A DNA stretch of 64,000 nucleotides from Saccharum officinarum (lineage: Eukaryota > Streptophyta > Magnoliopsida > Poales > Poaceae): positions 4,998,191-5,062,190 of the forward strand of contig CM036223.1 in NCBI GenBank assembly GCA_020631735.1, given 5' to 3'. Under the pieces are notes generated by a model. That model saw nothing but the letters and a program-made list of their open reading frames with translations. It was not told the DNA's origin and searched no databases. This document shows, in pieces, positions 11,391 to 23,091 of this stretch. Made by a program: the position numbers and the translations under genes. How positions within the stretch are numbered: the first letter of the stretch is position 1; the number at the start of each line of letters is the position of its first letter.

Positions 11391-12210
11391 GTAAGCCTCA
11401 AGCTGTGAACTTACCTATGGTCTCTTTTCCAGATGATGAATAGAGGACTAGCCTTTGCATATATAGGTTCATAATACACACACTGGTCAACAAGTAAAAC
11501 AAATGTTCCTGGAGTACTAATACTATTATACCGACTGTTCTTAGTATATGGAGCCAGTTAAATTAACTTTCCCTCTCTCTTTGTGCTTTTAACTGCTGCT
11601 AAGTGTGGATATGTTCCAAAAAAATAACCTCCTCATGCAACTCATACGAGCATATTGTAACAATATTATATCCTAGATCTGAGAGCCCTAATCAGTATCA
11701 TCAGATCACTTTAAGTAGCTATACTGGTATGCCAATGACAATACCGATGAGACATAGGTGCATAGTGTCTCCATAAAAATAAATTATGAACATGAAACTG
11801 ACATTGTGTACCTAAGAAATGATCGAAGCATTTTTTAACCAGGTAGCAGCCAAATCGGGTATCTGCAATTGAGGACAATTATGACCTCACTGCAGAAATG
11901 TTGCTGATCTCACGGCGACAGTATAAGGGGCAGGGACTCACCACAAACGGCATTCATTTAGATTATGTATGGGATAAATGACCATGATCCTGTCACAGTG
12001 TCTCCGTACTTTTATGCAGCATGTGTAGATGTCTTCAGATTGTAGCCTCATTGGAGAAACATTAATGCATAGATGGTATGACAAAGAAGCAAAGTATGTG
12101 GAGGGCCTTTCCAAAAAACGAAATAAGCTGTTTGTTCTGATGCTCCTTTTAGACAATAATGATGAGTAAATATGTCGATTCTTCCCACATTACCAGTAAT
12201 TTGAGCCTAG
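11391..12210. other. AT-rich DNA inside the Helitron-bracketed region
   Basis: No gene is recognised. It ends at the hairpin that starts at 12213. Confidence 0.4.
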
Positions 12211-12212
12211 CA

Positions 12213-12243
12213 CCCGCGGCATTTGCCGCGGGGTTCTGACTAG
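12213..12243 (+). mobile_element. Helitron 3' terminus, reading rightward
   Basis: A 9-bp-stem hairpin (CCCGCGGCA, loop TT, TGCCGCGGG; 12213-12232) is followed by GTTCTGA and CTAG (12240-12243), and T comes next. This is the standard Helitron 3' end. The exon-like pieces at 10.4-11.4 kb lie upstream in the same orientation, which is the usual arrangement of captured gene fragments. Confidence 0.78.
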
Positions 12244-12939
12244 TAACAGACATGTGTATGTAAGCTAGCCTTCCCATGATTTTTACTAAATAAATTAATT
12301 CAGTTTTTCACCTCAACATACATGGGCATGTAGAGCCCCCAAAGCAAACGGTGGCACCAAAGTCTAAAAACAGGCAAAGGACTGATATAGATCTAGCCAA
12401 TCCTATTTCATACCAACATCTAAAAATAGGCATAGCAAACTATTTAGATAGATCCTGCACATGTCAGTACAATGCAACCTTGGCCATCGCAGCCCATAGG
12501 GTCCTATGTAGTCATATTCAAATATTACATGTTATAATCAGAATTTTGTTAATACCAAACGTTTTAGTCAAGCTTGGAGTATTAATCCAAATGAGCATTA
12601 GAAGTGCTACAACAGGTTCATGAATCTAAAAAGGAAAGAAGCAGCAATGTACACATTTTGCAGCTATGAAGTTACAACAAACATTTACCTCATTAAGCAT
12701 AGTAGAGTCACGATGCTAAACGTCAAATGCTGAGCAGCAGCTGATCTGAGCACACAGACAATATAATGGTACATACAAACGCAGGGAGTCATGATGCTAC
12801 GTTGTCATGCTCTCTTGTGTCTTTGTTGAATCAGCAGACATATCTGTATCAACGCCATCACACCATAGGATCATGTTGGACCATGCATCTAGAAAAACAG
12901 TAAATAATAAACAGGTATAAAAATAAGAAATCAAAGTTA
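12244..12939. other. Intergenic DNA, nothing recognised
   Basis: No supported gene. A 90-codon frame at 12351-12623 shows no family features. Confidence 0.35.
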
Positions 12940-13268
12940 TGCTTTGAAGACCGTGTCGCTGTCCAAAACGACTTCTTTTAGCAACCTGGAGGGAAAAACT
13001 ATGGGCATTGGTGCTGCAGCCAAGGCATTCGCAATAATTACAATGCTTGATATGGAAAATAAGAATGGCTGGTAGATGGAAAAGTAGAACACAATTTTTT
13101 TTTTCAGAGCAACAGTGAAGAAGAAAATAAATTGGATGCCAGAGGATAAGATAAGTATAACACTATGCAAGCACACTTCTAGTCCTGCTCTTTCCGTTGA
13201 AGCTCAGTACAATGAACTCAAGCTTAGCCTGAACCATTTTCACATGCACATTATTATGAGTTTTTTAT

Positions 13269-13314
13269 GCCATATAATATGATGATTCTTTGTGCCATAT
13301 AATATGGTGATTCT
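13269..13314. repeat. Two copies of a 25-bp direct repeat
   Basis: GCCATATAATATGATGATTCT at 13269 recurs at 13294 with one change. Its function is unknown; it is probably replication slippage in an intron. Confidence 0.7.
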
Positions 13315-13382
13315 CAAGCAGACAGAACACATTGATTCAACAGGCATCAAAAGAGACCTTGTTCTGAGACACAAAGTAATAC

Positions 13383-13706
13383 CTGTAGAAGTGTAAAGAG
13401 GAAGAAACTTTAGTTGGCGAATCTTGTCGACTTGCATCTTGGACTCCATGACTGCCTCTCTGTGTCTGTGATGGGACGTTCTGAACCCTGATGATGATTA
13501 GAGGGAAATTAACAGCCACCAATTGGCACCCAAGAGAGGAGAACGAAGCAGGCAACGGGAGCGGATCTAAGTAGCAGAAATGGGAAGGGAAGCTTACCGG
13601 CACCACTCGCAAAGACCATGCCGTCTTGAGAAGAGGTGGCAACCATAGTGTGTTGCAGGGTCCAAGCGGGAACCTCGTCCATGGATGCATTGAGGAAGGT
13701 GGACAT
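13383..13706 (-). pseudogene. Unrecognised antisense gene fragment, two spliced exons
   Basis: ATG at 13706. Exon 13598-13706 reads MSTFLNASMDEVPAW and on to SSQDGMVFASGA, ending at GTAAGC. The intron acceptor is CATCATCAG, and exon 13383-13487 continues in phase with GFRTSHHRHREAV and KMQVDKIRQLKFLPL before GTATTACTTTG. The two exons share one frame of about 71 codons across a 110-bp GT-AG intron, which is good evidence for real gene structure. The upstream GC-rich zone (13900-14450) would be its promoter and leader. No later exon joins in phase before 12.9 kb (a candidate near 12940-12987 hits a stop), so it looks truncated. The family is unknown. Confidence 0.5.
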
Positions 13707-13899
13707 GCCTCCTCCATGGATCGACCAACAAGGGCAGAGTCGGGGCCGTCACCTCACCGAGGATGCCTTTAAGCAAGGGGCATGGGCAGAAGCAGATTAT
13801 CAGCCTAGGACAGCAGATCCAGAGCTCGCGGGGAGGGGGAGGGACTCTTGCATACAGCGGTGCTGGTAGACATCCCGATCTGCTCCCGTCATGACAGGA

Positions 13900-14450
13900 T
13901 CTACGATTTTCGAGGCCGGATCTTAGACAAAATGCTCGTGGGAGGAGGTGGCTGCTCCATTTGGGACGCGACCGGAGATCTGGATGAGGCCGAATATCCT
14001 GGATGCCGGTTGGGGTGGACGGAGGGGAACTTGGGGAAGGAGTGGCAGATGGAGGATCTCCCTCTTGCCCCTCTGCCGGAGGCCAAGAACGTCGGCGGCA
14101 GGAGATCCAAGCGGTGATGACAGCGTCGGTGGTCGAGGGTATGCCGGCATGGAGGCGGCGCGTGGAGGAGAGGCCAAGGAGTGGCCGGAGAGTTCTTCCA
14201 GGGTCTTGTTCGCCCTCGTGCCACAGAGGCCATGCGGCTTCCATGCCTAAGCGATGGCTGTGTGAACGCTGCGCAGCGACGGGTGGAGGTGCGGCGACGG
14301 CAGGAGAGAGGAGAGGGATTGGACATCGGGATTGAGGGTTGCGGGATCGGGTGCGGGCTGGGAGCGAAAGGTTTGGACTGCGGGTTGATTCTGAAAACTT
14401 GAAGGGTTTTTTGCAAAATAGTCGGAGACAGGTGTCGGCACGCGAAGAAG
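13900..14450 (-). other. GC-rich promoter or leader-like island
   Basis: Overlapping frames on both strands (up to 287 codons at 13594-14457) show Pro/Arg/Ser low complexity and no domains. This is characteristic of a CpG-rich 5' region, not of several real genes. The right edge carries an inverted match to the 65-bp repeat unit seen at 3143-3360. Confidence 0.4.
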
Positions 14451-14526
14451 CCACCAATGCTCCGATTGCTCCTGTGCGAGCGGAGGCAAGTGGGTTTTAA
14501 TCAACCCTGATAAGGAAAAAATGATT

Positions 14527-14548
14527 ACCCGATAGATAGATAGATAGA
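14527..14548. repeat. Short (GATA)n microsatellite
   Basis: About five GATA units followed by GATGG. A simple repeat only. Confidence 0.8.
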
Positions 14549-14684
14549 TGGTTCATCCTTGAATTTGGTGAGCCTGATGGGCGATCTGATCCTAGCGAAG
14601 ACCTGGGCTATGATGTCACTGATCTCAGACAGTTCTCTGGCCGCATCGGATGTCGAGCCTGATCCGTTCACCAAAAGCACTCGT

Positions 14685-14932
14685 GGGTGTGTTTAGTTCT
14701 GCGAAAAGGTGTAAAAAAAGTACTGTAGCACGTTTTGGCTTTATTTGGTAAATAGTGTCCAACCGTTGACTAATTAGGTTCAAAACGTTCGTCTCGCAAA
14801 GTACAACCAAGCTGTACAATTGGTTTTTTTATTTCATCTACATTTAGTACTCCATGCATGTATCGCAAGTTTGATGTGACGGGGAATCTTTTGTTTGCAC
14901 AGTACTTTTTTTTAAGGAAGTAAACACAGCCC
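14685..14932. mobile_element. MITE with TGTGTTTAGTTC-type inverted ends
   Basis: The left end GGGTGTGTTTAGTTC and the reverse complement of the right end, GGGCTGTGTTTACTTC, form imperfect terminal inverted repeats around 248 bp. The interior matches the common grass MITE with GTACTGTAGCAC, TTGACTAATTAGG and TTCGTCTCGCAAAGTAC words. It is non-coding. The target duplication is not clear, so superfamily assignment (PIF/Harbinger-like) is tentative. Confidence 0.7.
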
Positions 14933-15154
14933 AATCATGCCAATGTGTGCCGGCGTTTGGACGCCTGATGTGTCTTGGCAGAGCCTAGCCCGTTTTGTAG
15001 ATATCCTGAAAAGACGGAGCAGCAATTCCGCACATTATAGGTGGACTGCATCATGGATCTGGATGTACGCCGTGGTGCACTTATAAACGCAGCATGCTTT
15101 CGCTGGTAGAAGTCTCGAAGCTCCAATAGCAGCATATAGCTGAGATCTAAAACT

Positions 15155-15215
15155 GTTTTTTTCTCGAATACGCAAAAGATTGCGTTCGTATTATTATATT
15201 AGGTAGAAGAGTTTA
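15155..15215 (-). mobile_element. 3' tail of a LINE/SINE-type retroposon
   Basis: On the - strand the text ends CGCAATCTTTTGCGTATTCGAGAAAAAAAC: a short palindromic stretch, TTCGAG and then poly-A, resembling the shared 3' end of grass LINEs and SINEs. The 5' extent of the element is not determined. Confidence 0.5.
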
Positions 15216-15745
15216 GATAAACATACAACGCGCTTCTACGAGCACCGAAGGAGGTCAATGTAACACAACCGTAGCTGGACCATCATAACTGAAGATCACT
15301 AGGTAGATATTACATAAAAAAGAACAACCAATACTTACGCGACGGCGTGACCTAGAGGTGGCCTTGCGTCTTCTAGCCGGAAAAGAGCTCGTCCAGCGCT
15401 TCGGCATCGTCCGCCATCAGCTCGCCGCGCCGAAGAGCTTGTCATACGCCGCCAGCCCCGACGTGGATGGCGCTGATGGAGACCCTTGATGAAGCTCATA
15501 CGCTGCATGATCAGCACTTCCCCACGCTTGGAAGCGGGTACTCGAGAGAGGGGCTGAGCCGCCAACCGCCTGCTCCGCCACGATCTAAAACTGTTGCTGG
15601 TCCCTGGGTGGCCACAGCTTCTACGTAGATCTTGCCGCGTCCAGTTCAGCAGGTGGTACTGCACCGGTTGTTTCAGTGATTTAGCTAGCTCAGGTATAGT
15701 AAACACGGATACATGAGAAATCATTAGAAGCGAAGGCAAGCTCAC

Positions 15746-15876
15746 CTTGTCTGAAGTTTTCGTCTCACTCCGTTAAGAACTCCCAATGCATACTTTCGGA
15801 GCGGCGCCGGCTGGGTTGCAAGATTGTCGAGGTAAGGCTTTGCCGGCGGCGCCACAATTGCTGTGTTGGAATCCAT
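15746..15876 (-). pseudogene. Antisense first-exon-like fragment
   Basis: ATG at 15876 opens 43 codons (MDSNTAIVAPPAKPYLDNLA and on to LRKYALGVLNGVRRKLQT) ending in ACAAG followed by GTGAGC, a strong donor. A further antisense frame (15335-15745, 136 codons) continues beyond it, with TIPELAKSLKQPVQYHLL near its start and an Arg-rich end. No family is recognised. It lies directly left of the broken Tat element, so it could be part of a retroelement gag or a host gene fragment. Confidence 0.35.
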
Positions 15877-16103
15877 AGTGTCAGCCCGTGAACTCATTAA
15901 GCAATTTGCCGCAGATATTTACAAAACTGAACCCCAACAATTTAATAGTCACATTGTCATTGATAATAAAGAATGTTTAGCACGTATAGCATTAGTTAGC
16001 AGACATTTTGTTTTCGTTTCTAAATCGATGGGAAAAACCAAAATGTATGGTAGCTTAACTGAGAATCTATGGAAAATTAACAGACAATAACACTTATATA
16101 GAT

Positions 16104-16203
16104 NNNNNNNNNNNNNNNNNNNNNNNNNNNNNNNNNNNNNNNNNNNNNNNNNNNNNNNNNNNNNNNNNNNNNNNNNNNNNNNNNNNNNNNNNNNNNNNNN
16201 NNN
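16104..16203. other. Assembly gap, 100 N
   Basis: Exactly 100 N, the usual placeholder for a gap of unknown length. The 5' LTR of the + strand Tat element and the missing half of the - strand element are both absent from around this point, so substantial sequence may be missing. Confidence 0.98.
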
Positions 16204-17432
16204 AAGCAGGCTATGGAAAAGAGCTATACAAGAATACAGACAGCTCTGCTTGAAGTCATTCAGTTTGAACAAATGGACAAGTCATCAAAGCAAGAACTTG
16301 CCGTTGCCTCGGTAGTACCTTTTGATTCTGATCCGGTAAACTTCAAGAGATGGTTAATTCTGCAGTGAATCATGCTTTAATTAATCATTCCAATGTGTAT
16401 GTCCAATACTATTCATAATGCTATGATTCGAAACTTTCAAAGAAGGGCAAGCGTCACCTCGTTACGTTGGACCTGCTTATCATCAACCAGAATCAGCATC
16501 TGCTATTGCTCCATCGGCTCCCCTGGCCATTGCGGGTATAGAGATTTCTTCTCTTCGGTATCAGCAGGTTTATCTAATGTACAATCTACACCGATGCGTC
16601 CGGATTCAGCATTATCAGGACGAGTTCAGCTTAATACAGATCTATCAACATCGGCTTTATCAGGCCCTGTACCACAGAATAATCAGACTCCTGCTAATTG
16701 GTGGAGATATGGTATGCCTCCAGAGCCATCTGCTTTTAACCACAGATCACCTCAAGTGTTTGATGCAACGGGAAAAGCTCCTATGCTATCGGCCGGTTCA
16801 CCGATAGCTCAAGTACCCAATATACTACAGCAACTACTGTACAACCAACTCTAGGGGTTTCCAGGTGTCTTTGGGACAAATATCTAGTTCAAGTCCATCG
16901 GCAAATTTGTTACCGATGCAACAGAAGGCTCCAATCATAAGTCAACCTGGAGTCTAGGTTTTACCTCAAGTTAATTGTAATTATCCGGCAATGCAAACAA
17001 GTTACCAACCATCGACAAATTTTGTACCGATGAACGCTAATAATTGGCCAGGGCAGTTTCCCACTCAACATTCAGTTCAGCCAAATCAGCAAACCACAGG
17101 TGTTCATCAAGGTCACATGCATGCTGTTTTTCAGAATCAAACATCGGTAGCTCAACCGATGAACCCTTTTCAGTAGGTTAATGGACCACAGATAGTAACA
17201 AATATGCCAATTGCTGGAGATCGTGAACCACAAAGGTATGCAGATGGGTATCAGCAAGTACCTCCAGTGGAGATTCAACCATATCGTCAACAAGATGTTG
17301 ATGCTTTTTGGCTGATAAAATAGCAGAGATCATGAAGGATCAGTTTGGGATCAAGCCAAAGTTAATACTTATTCTTATCGGACTCCGTATCCTCCGACAT
17401 ATGATTTAATTCCTCTCCCAAATCGTTACAAG

Positions 17433-19060
17433 GTGCCAGATTTCACCAAGTTTTCTGGGCAGGATGATACATCAACCATGGAGCATGTTAATCGTTTTAT
17501 TATTCAATGTGGAGAGGCAGCTTGTAGAGATGAATTAAGAGTTCGTTTGTTTTCATCATCTCTATCTGGATCAGTATTTACATGGTTTATCTCACTACCG
17601 CCAAATTCTATTATTACTTGGGCTGATCTGGAAAAGCAATTTCATAAGTATTTCTTTGCTGGGGTTCATGAAAAGAAGCTTACCGATTTGGTAAAGATGA
17701 AACAACGCAATGATGAATCGGTAGAAGGCTTTGTGCAAAGGCTACGAGATGTAAAGAACAAATGTTATAGCCTGGTGTTGGATGATCGGCAGCTTGCCGA
17801 TTTGGCCTTTTCAGGGATTATTACCACATCTTAAGGATAAATATGCTTCTCAGGAGTTCGAAAGCCTAAATCATCTAGTGCAAAGAATTTCTGATCAAGA
17901 TACTAGGGTTTTTGAACCTAAAAGGAATTGGAATAAGAAAGTTTCATTTGTCGAAGAAGTAGAAAATTCTGATTCGGATGAAGAACCAGTTATCGGTTTG
18001 GCTGAGTGGGTTAAGAATAAAAAGCCGATATCTTGTCCTTTTGGTCACAAAGAGCCAGAAAAGTTTACTTTCGACGTCACCAAAGCCGATAAGATATTTG
18101 ATCTTTTGCTTCAGGAGGGCCAGATTAAGTTGTCACCTAATCATGTGATCCCATCGGCAAAAGAATTGAAACATATGCTGTATTGCAAATGGCATAATGC
18201 AACTTCACACAGTACAAATGAGTGCAAAGTATTTGGACAACAATTACAGTTAGCTATTAAGTCTGGGAGAATAAAATTTGGCAATTCCAAAATTCAGAAG
18301 CCGATGAAAATTGATCAACATCCTTTTCCAGCAAATATGTTGAATACTGAAGGTAAAATTAAGGTGTTGACATCGGAAGCGGCTAAAAAGAATGCATCAG
18401 TAGATCCCCAACATCGGATAACTACCGATGATGCAAAAGGCAAGGGGCTATTGACAGAAGGTGGCAGTTCTGGAAAGCCTCCTCGATCTGGCATCATGAT
18501 TATTCAAAGACAACAGGAAGGCTGGCGTCAGCGAAGGGATCGATATCGACAACAGCAAGAGGAAAGACGTCAAGAAGAGTGGAATCGGCATAAGGATCAT
18601 TGGAATTGTCTGTTTTTTATTCATTGTTGGGAAAAGGTATTAAGTTACCTACTGTTGAAGATTGCCCAGAATGCAATGATTATTATGGAATTAATCATCC
18701 TATAAGGAGATTTCGATCTGGTAATCAAGGTTTGTCCATTAATGAGCCGATCAGAAGGAGAGCATCAGCATATGATCGGCTGGGGGCAGGCTTAGTGTAC
18801 ATGAAAGGCTTGGTAAACACGGTGCATATTTTCCGAGAAACCAAGAGGAACTTGAAGAGATGGCAAATGCAAGAGTTCCTGATGAAGAAATATTTTACAG
18901 GGATCCTAATATACGTCGTGTAGAGACAACCAGGACCTATCAGCCAGTGTGGAAAACTAAACTTCCTCAGTGGTGTCCAGAGGGTTTGACAAAGACACAG
19001 AAGAGGAAATTGCAGCGAGCGTCAAAAAGACTTTCACCAAGAAGGAAGTCCCTCCAATAA
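17433..19060 (+). pseudogene. gag: Tat gag, frameshifted
   Basis: Capsid-type gag core from PDFTKFSGQDD through VNRFIIQCGEAA, RLFSSSLSGSVFTWF, WADLEKQFHKYFF and VKMKQRNDESVEGFVQRLRD (17433-17815), typical of the Retrotrans_gag family. The frame shifts near 17815 into LKDKYASQEFESLNHLV and continues to about 18640, with a Cys/His segment (LYCKWHNATSHSTNEC, CLFFIHCWEK) that resembles the degenerate zinc-binding region of grass Tat gags. Another shift near 18640 leads to KLPTVEDCPECNDYYG. The final part (18860-19060) reads WKTKLPQWCPEGLTKTQKRK. At least two frameshifts mean no full Gag can be made. The N-terminal part before 17433, near the gap, is fragmentary. Confidence 0.85.
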
Positions 19061-19078
19061 GAAATCTAGTAATCAGCA

Positions 19079-19789
19079 GTGGCAGATAAGGCACAAAATA
19101 AAAGCCCATCGACAGATATCAATATGGTGTTTATGTTGCCGATGGAATTTTTGGCTCTATCTGATAGCGAAGAAGAAGTTGTTTTCTCTGACCAAATAGC
19201 TCAATTAACATTAGATCCAATGATGGCTATCTTTGAGAAGCCTGCCGATGATGAGAGACAACACCTCAAGGCTTTGTTTGTAAAAGGCAGAGTTGATGGG
19301 CAGCCTATATCTAAGATACTTATTGATGGAGGGGCTGCAATTAATATTATGCCTTATATGATGTATCGGAAGCTTGGTAAGGGAGATCAAGACTTAACTA
19401 AGACTGATATGATGCTAAAGGATTTTGAAGGCAATGTATCACCAGCTAAAGGGGTAGTGTGTGTTGAATTGACCATTGGCAGTAAAACCTTACCGACAAC
19501 TTTCTTTGTTATTAATGGCAAGGGTGCATATAATCTGCTTTTAGGAAGGGATTGGATTCATGCTAATTGTTGTGTTCCTTCTACAATGCATCAGTGTCTT
19601 ATACAATGGGTTGGAGACAAAATTGAAGTTGTTCCTGGTGATTCTTCTTATATCATCGCATCGGCAGAATCAGACACTTATGAGCGGACTAGATGCATAT
19701 CAGGAGAAACTTGGGAAAAAGAATTCCTCAAGGTTGCCGATTACAAAATTCTACCGATCCAAGCAGTCGGTTCTGAAGAAGAGTTTTAA
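19079..19789 (+). CDS. Tat aspartic protease region
   Basis: A 236-codon frame. The catalytic motif of a retroviral-type aspartic protease is seen as ILIDGGAAINIMP, where plant Tat elements use DGGA in place of DSGA. It is followed by a typical fold, ending with FFVINGKGAYNLLLGRDWIH. It would cleave the Gag-Pol precursor. The next frame (RT start) overlaps the end, so it was probably one polyprotein, now broken by small shifts. Confidence 0.85.
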   Translation: MADKAQNKSPSTDINMVFMLPMEFLALSDSEEEVVFSDQIAQLTLDPMMAIFEKPADDERQHLKALFVKGRVDGQPISKILIDGGAAINIMPYMMYRKLGKGDQDLTKTDMMLKDFEGNVSPAKGVVCVELTIGSKTLPTTFFVINGKGAYNLLLGRDWIHANCCVPSTMHQCLIQWVGDKIEVVPGDSSYIIASAESDTYERTRCISGETWEKEFLKVADYKILPIQAVGSEEEF

Positions 19790-22149
19790 TGGATAGATTT
19801 GCCGATGATGGAAAATTAGGTCAAGGATTTACATCGGCAGATGATTTAATAGAAGTAGATATTGGTGAAGGCGATGGGCCAAGGCCCACTTTTATTAGCG
19901 CTAAGTTAAATTCCAAGTGTAAACAACAACTAGTTAATTTGTTAAAAGAATATAAAGATTGTTTTGCTTGGGATTATACTGAAATGCCTGGGTTAGACCG
20001 ATCTATAGTTGAACATCGGTTGCCTATTAAATCTGGATTTCGGCCACATCAGCAGCCAGCACGCCGTTGCAATCCTAATATACTTCCTGATATTAAGGCC
20101 GAAATAACTAAATTAATTGAGGCAAAGTTTATTCGGCAGTGCGATATGCAGAGTGGATTTCTAATGTAGTTCCTGTATACAAGAAAAATGGGAAACTTCG
20201 TGTTTGTATTGATTTTAGGAATCTCAATAAGGCTACACCGATGGATGGTTACCCAATGCCGATTGCTGACTTGTTGATTGATGCTGCAGCAGGGCATCAG
20301 ATTATCAGTTTCATGGATGGTAATGCAGGTTATAATCAAATATTCATGGCTGAAGAAGATATTTCTAAGACTGCTTTTAGATGTCCAGGACATGTGGGAT
20401 TATTTGAGTGGATAGTTATGACATTTGGTTTGAAAAATGCCGGTGCTACTTATCAAAGAGCTATGAACTTTATTTTCCATGAATATATCAGCACGTTGGT
20501 GGAAATCTACATTGATGACATAGTAATTAAGTCTGGAGACATCACAAAGCATCTAACCGATCTACAGAAGATATTGGAGTGCACAAGAAAACATGGATTA
20601 AAGATGAATTCTAATAAATGTGCATTTGGTGTATCGGCAGGACAATTCTTGGGTTTTATGGTGCATCAGCGGGGTATTGAAATTAGTAGAAAATCTATTG
20701 AGGCAATCAACAAGATTGTTGCTCCTACCGATAAAACTGAATTACAATCCTTGATCGGTAAGATTAATTTTATCAGAAGATTCATATCTAATTTGTCAGG
20801 TAAGATCAAGGCTTTTAGTCCATTATTGAAATTGAAAGCCGATCAGGAATTTAAATGGGGGGATGAACAGCAATTAGCCTTAGATGAAATTAAGAGTTAT
20901 TTAACAAATCCTCCAGTGTTAGTTCCACCCCAACATGGAAAACCTTTCAGATTGTATTTATCAACTGAAGATACTGTTATCGGTTCAGCTCTTATTCAAG
21001 AGTTTGAAGGAAAGGAGCATGTTATCTATTATTTGAGCAGATGGTTAATAGATGCTGAAATCAGGTATTCGGCCATTGAGAAATTATGTCTATGTTTATA
21101 CTTTTCTTGTATTAAGCTGAGACATTATTTACTATCGGCTGAATGTACTGTCATATGCAAAGATGACGTGGTCAAATATATACCGTCAATGCCGATATTG
21201 AATGGTAGGATTGGTAAATGGATTTTAGCATTATCAGAATTTGACCTACGTTATGAATCGACTAAGGCAGTTAAAGGACAGGTTATGGCCGATTTCGTTA
21301 CTCAACATTGCAACACGGTGGATTCCCTGGAAATTGCTCCGTGGACACTTTTCTTTGATGGGTCTACTTGTGGTGAAGGGGTAGGCATTGGTATCGTATT
21401 AATTTCCCCTCAGGGGAAGAAGTATGAGTTTTCATTGCCGATTGTTGCTACATCGACAAACAATCAAGCTGAGTACCAAGCCCTGATAAAAGGGTTAGAA
21501 TTGCTCAAGGAAGTACGTGCTGATGCTGTTGAGATCTTCAGTGATTCTATGTTAGTTATAAATCAGTTGACTGGGGTTTATGAATGCCAAAATGAAATTC
21601 TAATTTCATATCATGAAAAGTGTTTGAAATTATTAAAAGGGTTCAGGAGTTTTCATCTGGAACATATTTCTCGGATGCATAATGAAGAGGCTAACCGATT
21701 GGCTCAGCATGCTTTAGGATATCAACCTGTTCAAGAAATATTAATATCGGCAGCTGATACCGATGACTGGAGGAAGGAAATTATTGATTACTTAAAGAAT
21801 CCATCTAAAAAGGTTGAAAGACGTATAAGATTCCAAGCTACCAAGTATGTACTCCTCAATGATGAATTGTATTACCGTACCATAGATGGAGTTTTACTCA
21901 GGTGTGTTAGTGTAGAGGAATCAAAAGGCCTGATGGGTGAAATTCATGAAGGAGTATGTGGGGCTCATCAGTCAGCCTTCAAGATGAAATGGATGATCAG
22001 AAGAAATGGATATTATTGGCCAACTATTCTTGAAGATTGTTTTAAATATTTTAAAGGATGTCAGGAATGTCAGAAATTTGGTAATATTCAAAGAGCACCC
22101 GCATCGGCTATGAACCCTATAATTAAGCCTTGGCCGTTCCGGGGTTAGG
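19789..22149 (+). pseudogene. pol: Tat reverse transcriptase, RNase H and second RNase H
   Basis: Starts MDRFADDGKLGQGF; RT N-terminus LLKEYKDCFAWDYTEMPGL. A single-base shift near 20137 moves the frame at FIRQ to RYAEWISNVVPVYKKNGK. RT motifs follow: VCIDFRNLN, FMDGNAGYNQI, the catalytic YIDD at about 20511-20522, and GFMVHQRGIE. The first RNase H is degenerate (FRLYLSTEDTVIGSAL). The second RNase H, TLFFDGSTCGEGVGIGIVLI with NNQAEYQALIKGLELL and FSDSMLVINQL, keeps the acidic residues and is of the archaeal type used by Tat elements. The end carries the integrase HHCC finger (HEGVCGAHQ and CQECQKFG). The TAG at 22147 stands where Trp is expected. Confidence 0.9.
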
Positions 22150-23024
22150 CTATTGATCTCATCGGTCAGATTTATCCACCATCGAGTAAAGGGCATAAGT
22201 TTATTCTGGTTGCTACCGATTATTTCACAAAGTGGGTTGAAGCAATTCCTTTAAAAAAGGTGACATCGGCTAATATGATTGATTTTGTGAAGGAGCATAT
22301 TGTTTACCGATTTGGCATTCCTCAAACCATCACTACCGATCAGGGCACTATGTTTACATCGGGTGAATTTGATGAATTTGCTATAGGAATGGGGATTAAA
22401 GTTTTGAATTCTTCACCGTATTATGCCCAGGCTAATGGTCAGGCTGAAGCATCTAATAAAGGAATTATCAAGCTCATTAAGCGCAAGATTAAAGAGTATC
22501 CTAAGAAGTGGCATACAGTATTAAATGAAGCTTTGTGGTCATATCGGATGGCGTGTCATGGTGCAACCAAGGTAACACCTTATCAGTTGGTGTATGGACA
22601 CGATGCAGTCTTACCTTGGGAAATTAAAATTGGTTCTAGGCGAATACGCTCTCAAGATCAATTGACAGCCGATGATTATGATATCCTTATGAAGGATGAG
22701 TTGGAAGATGTAGCAGGTCATCGGTTAAAAGCTTTAGTTAGCATCGAGGAGAATAAGAAAAGAGTAGCTAGATGGTATGACAAGAAGGTGAAGGTAAAGA
22801 AATTTGTCGATGGAGAATTGGTTTGGAAATTGATTTTACCGATTGGGACTAAAAGTTCTAAGTTTGGCAAATGGTCACCTAATTGGGAAGGTCCATATCG
22901 GATAAATCAATATGTTCCTAGTAATGCATATATTCTTGAAACTCTTGAAGGAATTGTATTTCCCAGAGCATTAAATGGAAAATATTTAAAGAAATATTAT
23001 CCTAGTATCTGGATGGATGCATAA
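22150..23024 (+). CDS. int: Tat integrase catalytic core and C-terminus
   Basis: Begins after the in-frame TAG with AIDLIGQIYPPSSKGHKFIL. The catalytic triad is present: D in AIDLIG, D in TTDQGTMFTS, E in QANGQAEASNK, as in DDE integrases. The GPY/F-like region near the C-terminus reads SPNWEGPYRI. The frame ends at 23024 with YYPSIWMDA. There is no chromodomain, as expected for Tat. Outside the TAG at 22147 the core is intact. Confidence 0.9.
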
Positions 23025-23091
23025 AAGAGTAATTGCCGATAACAATCCTATCGGCTAGAGTTAAAACAAAGTATCAATCATTGCCGATGCG

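Noticed and set aside
13594..14457. 287-codon antisense ORF
   Set aside because: It crosses the well-supported splice donor and start of the two-exon fragment in another frame and is low-complexity; treated as leader or promoter.
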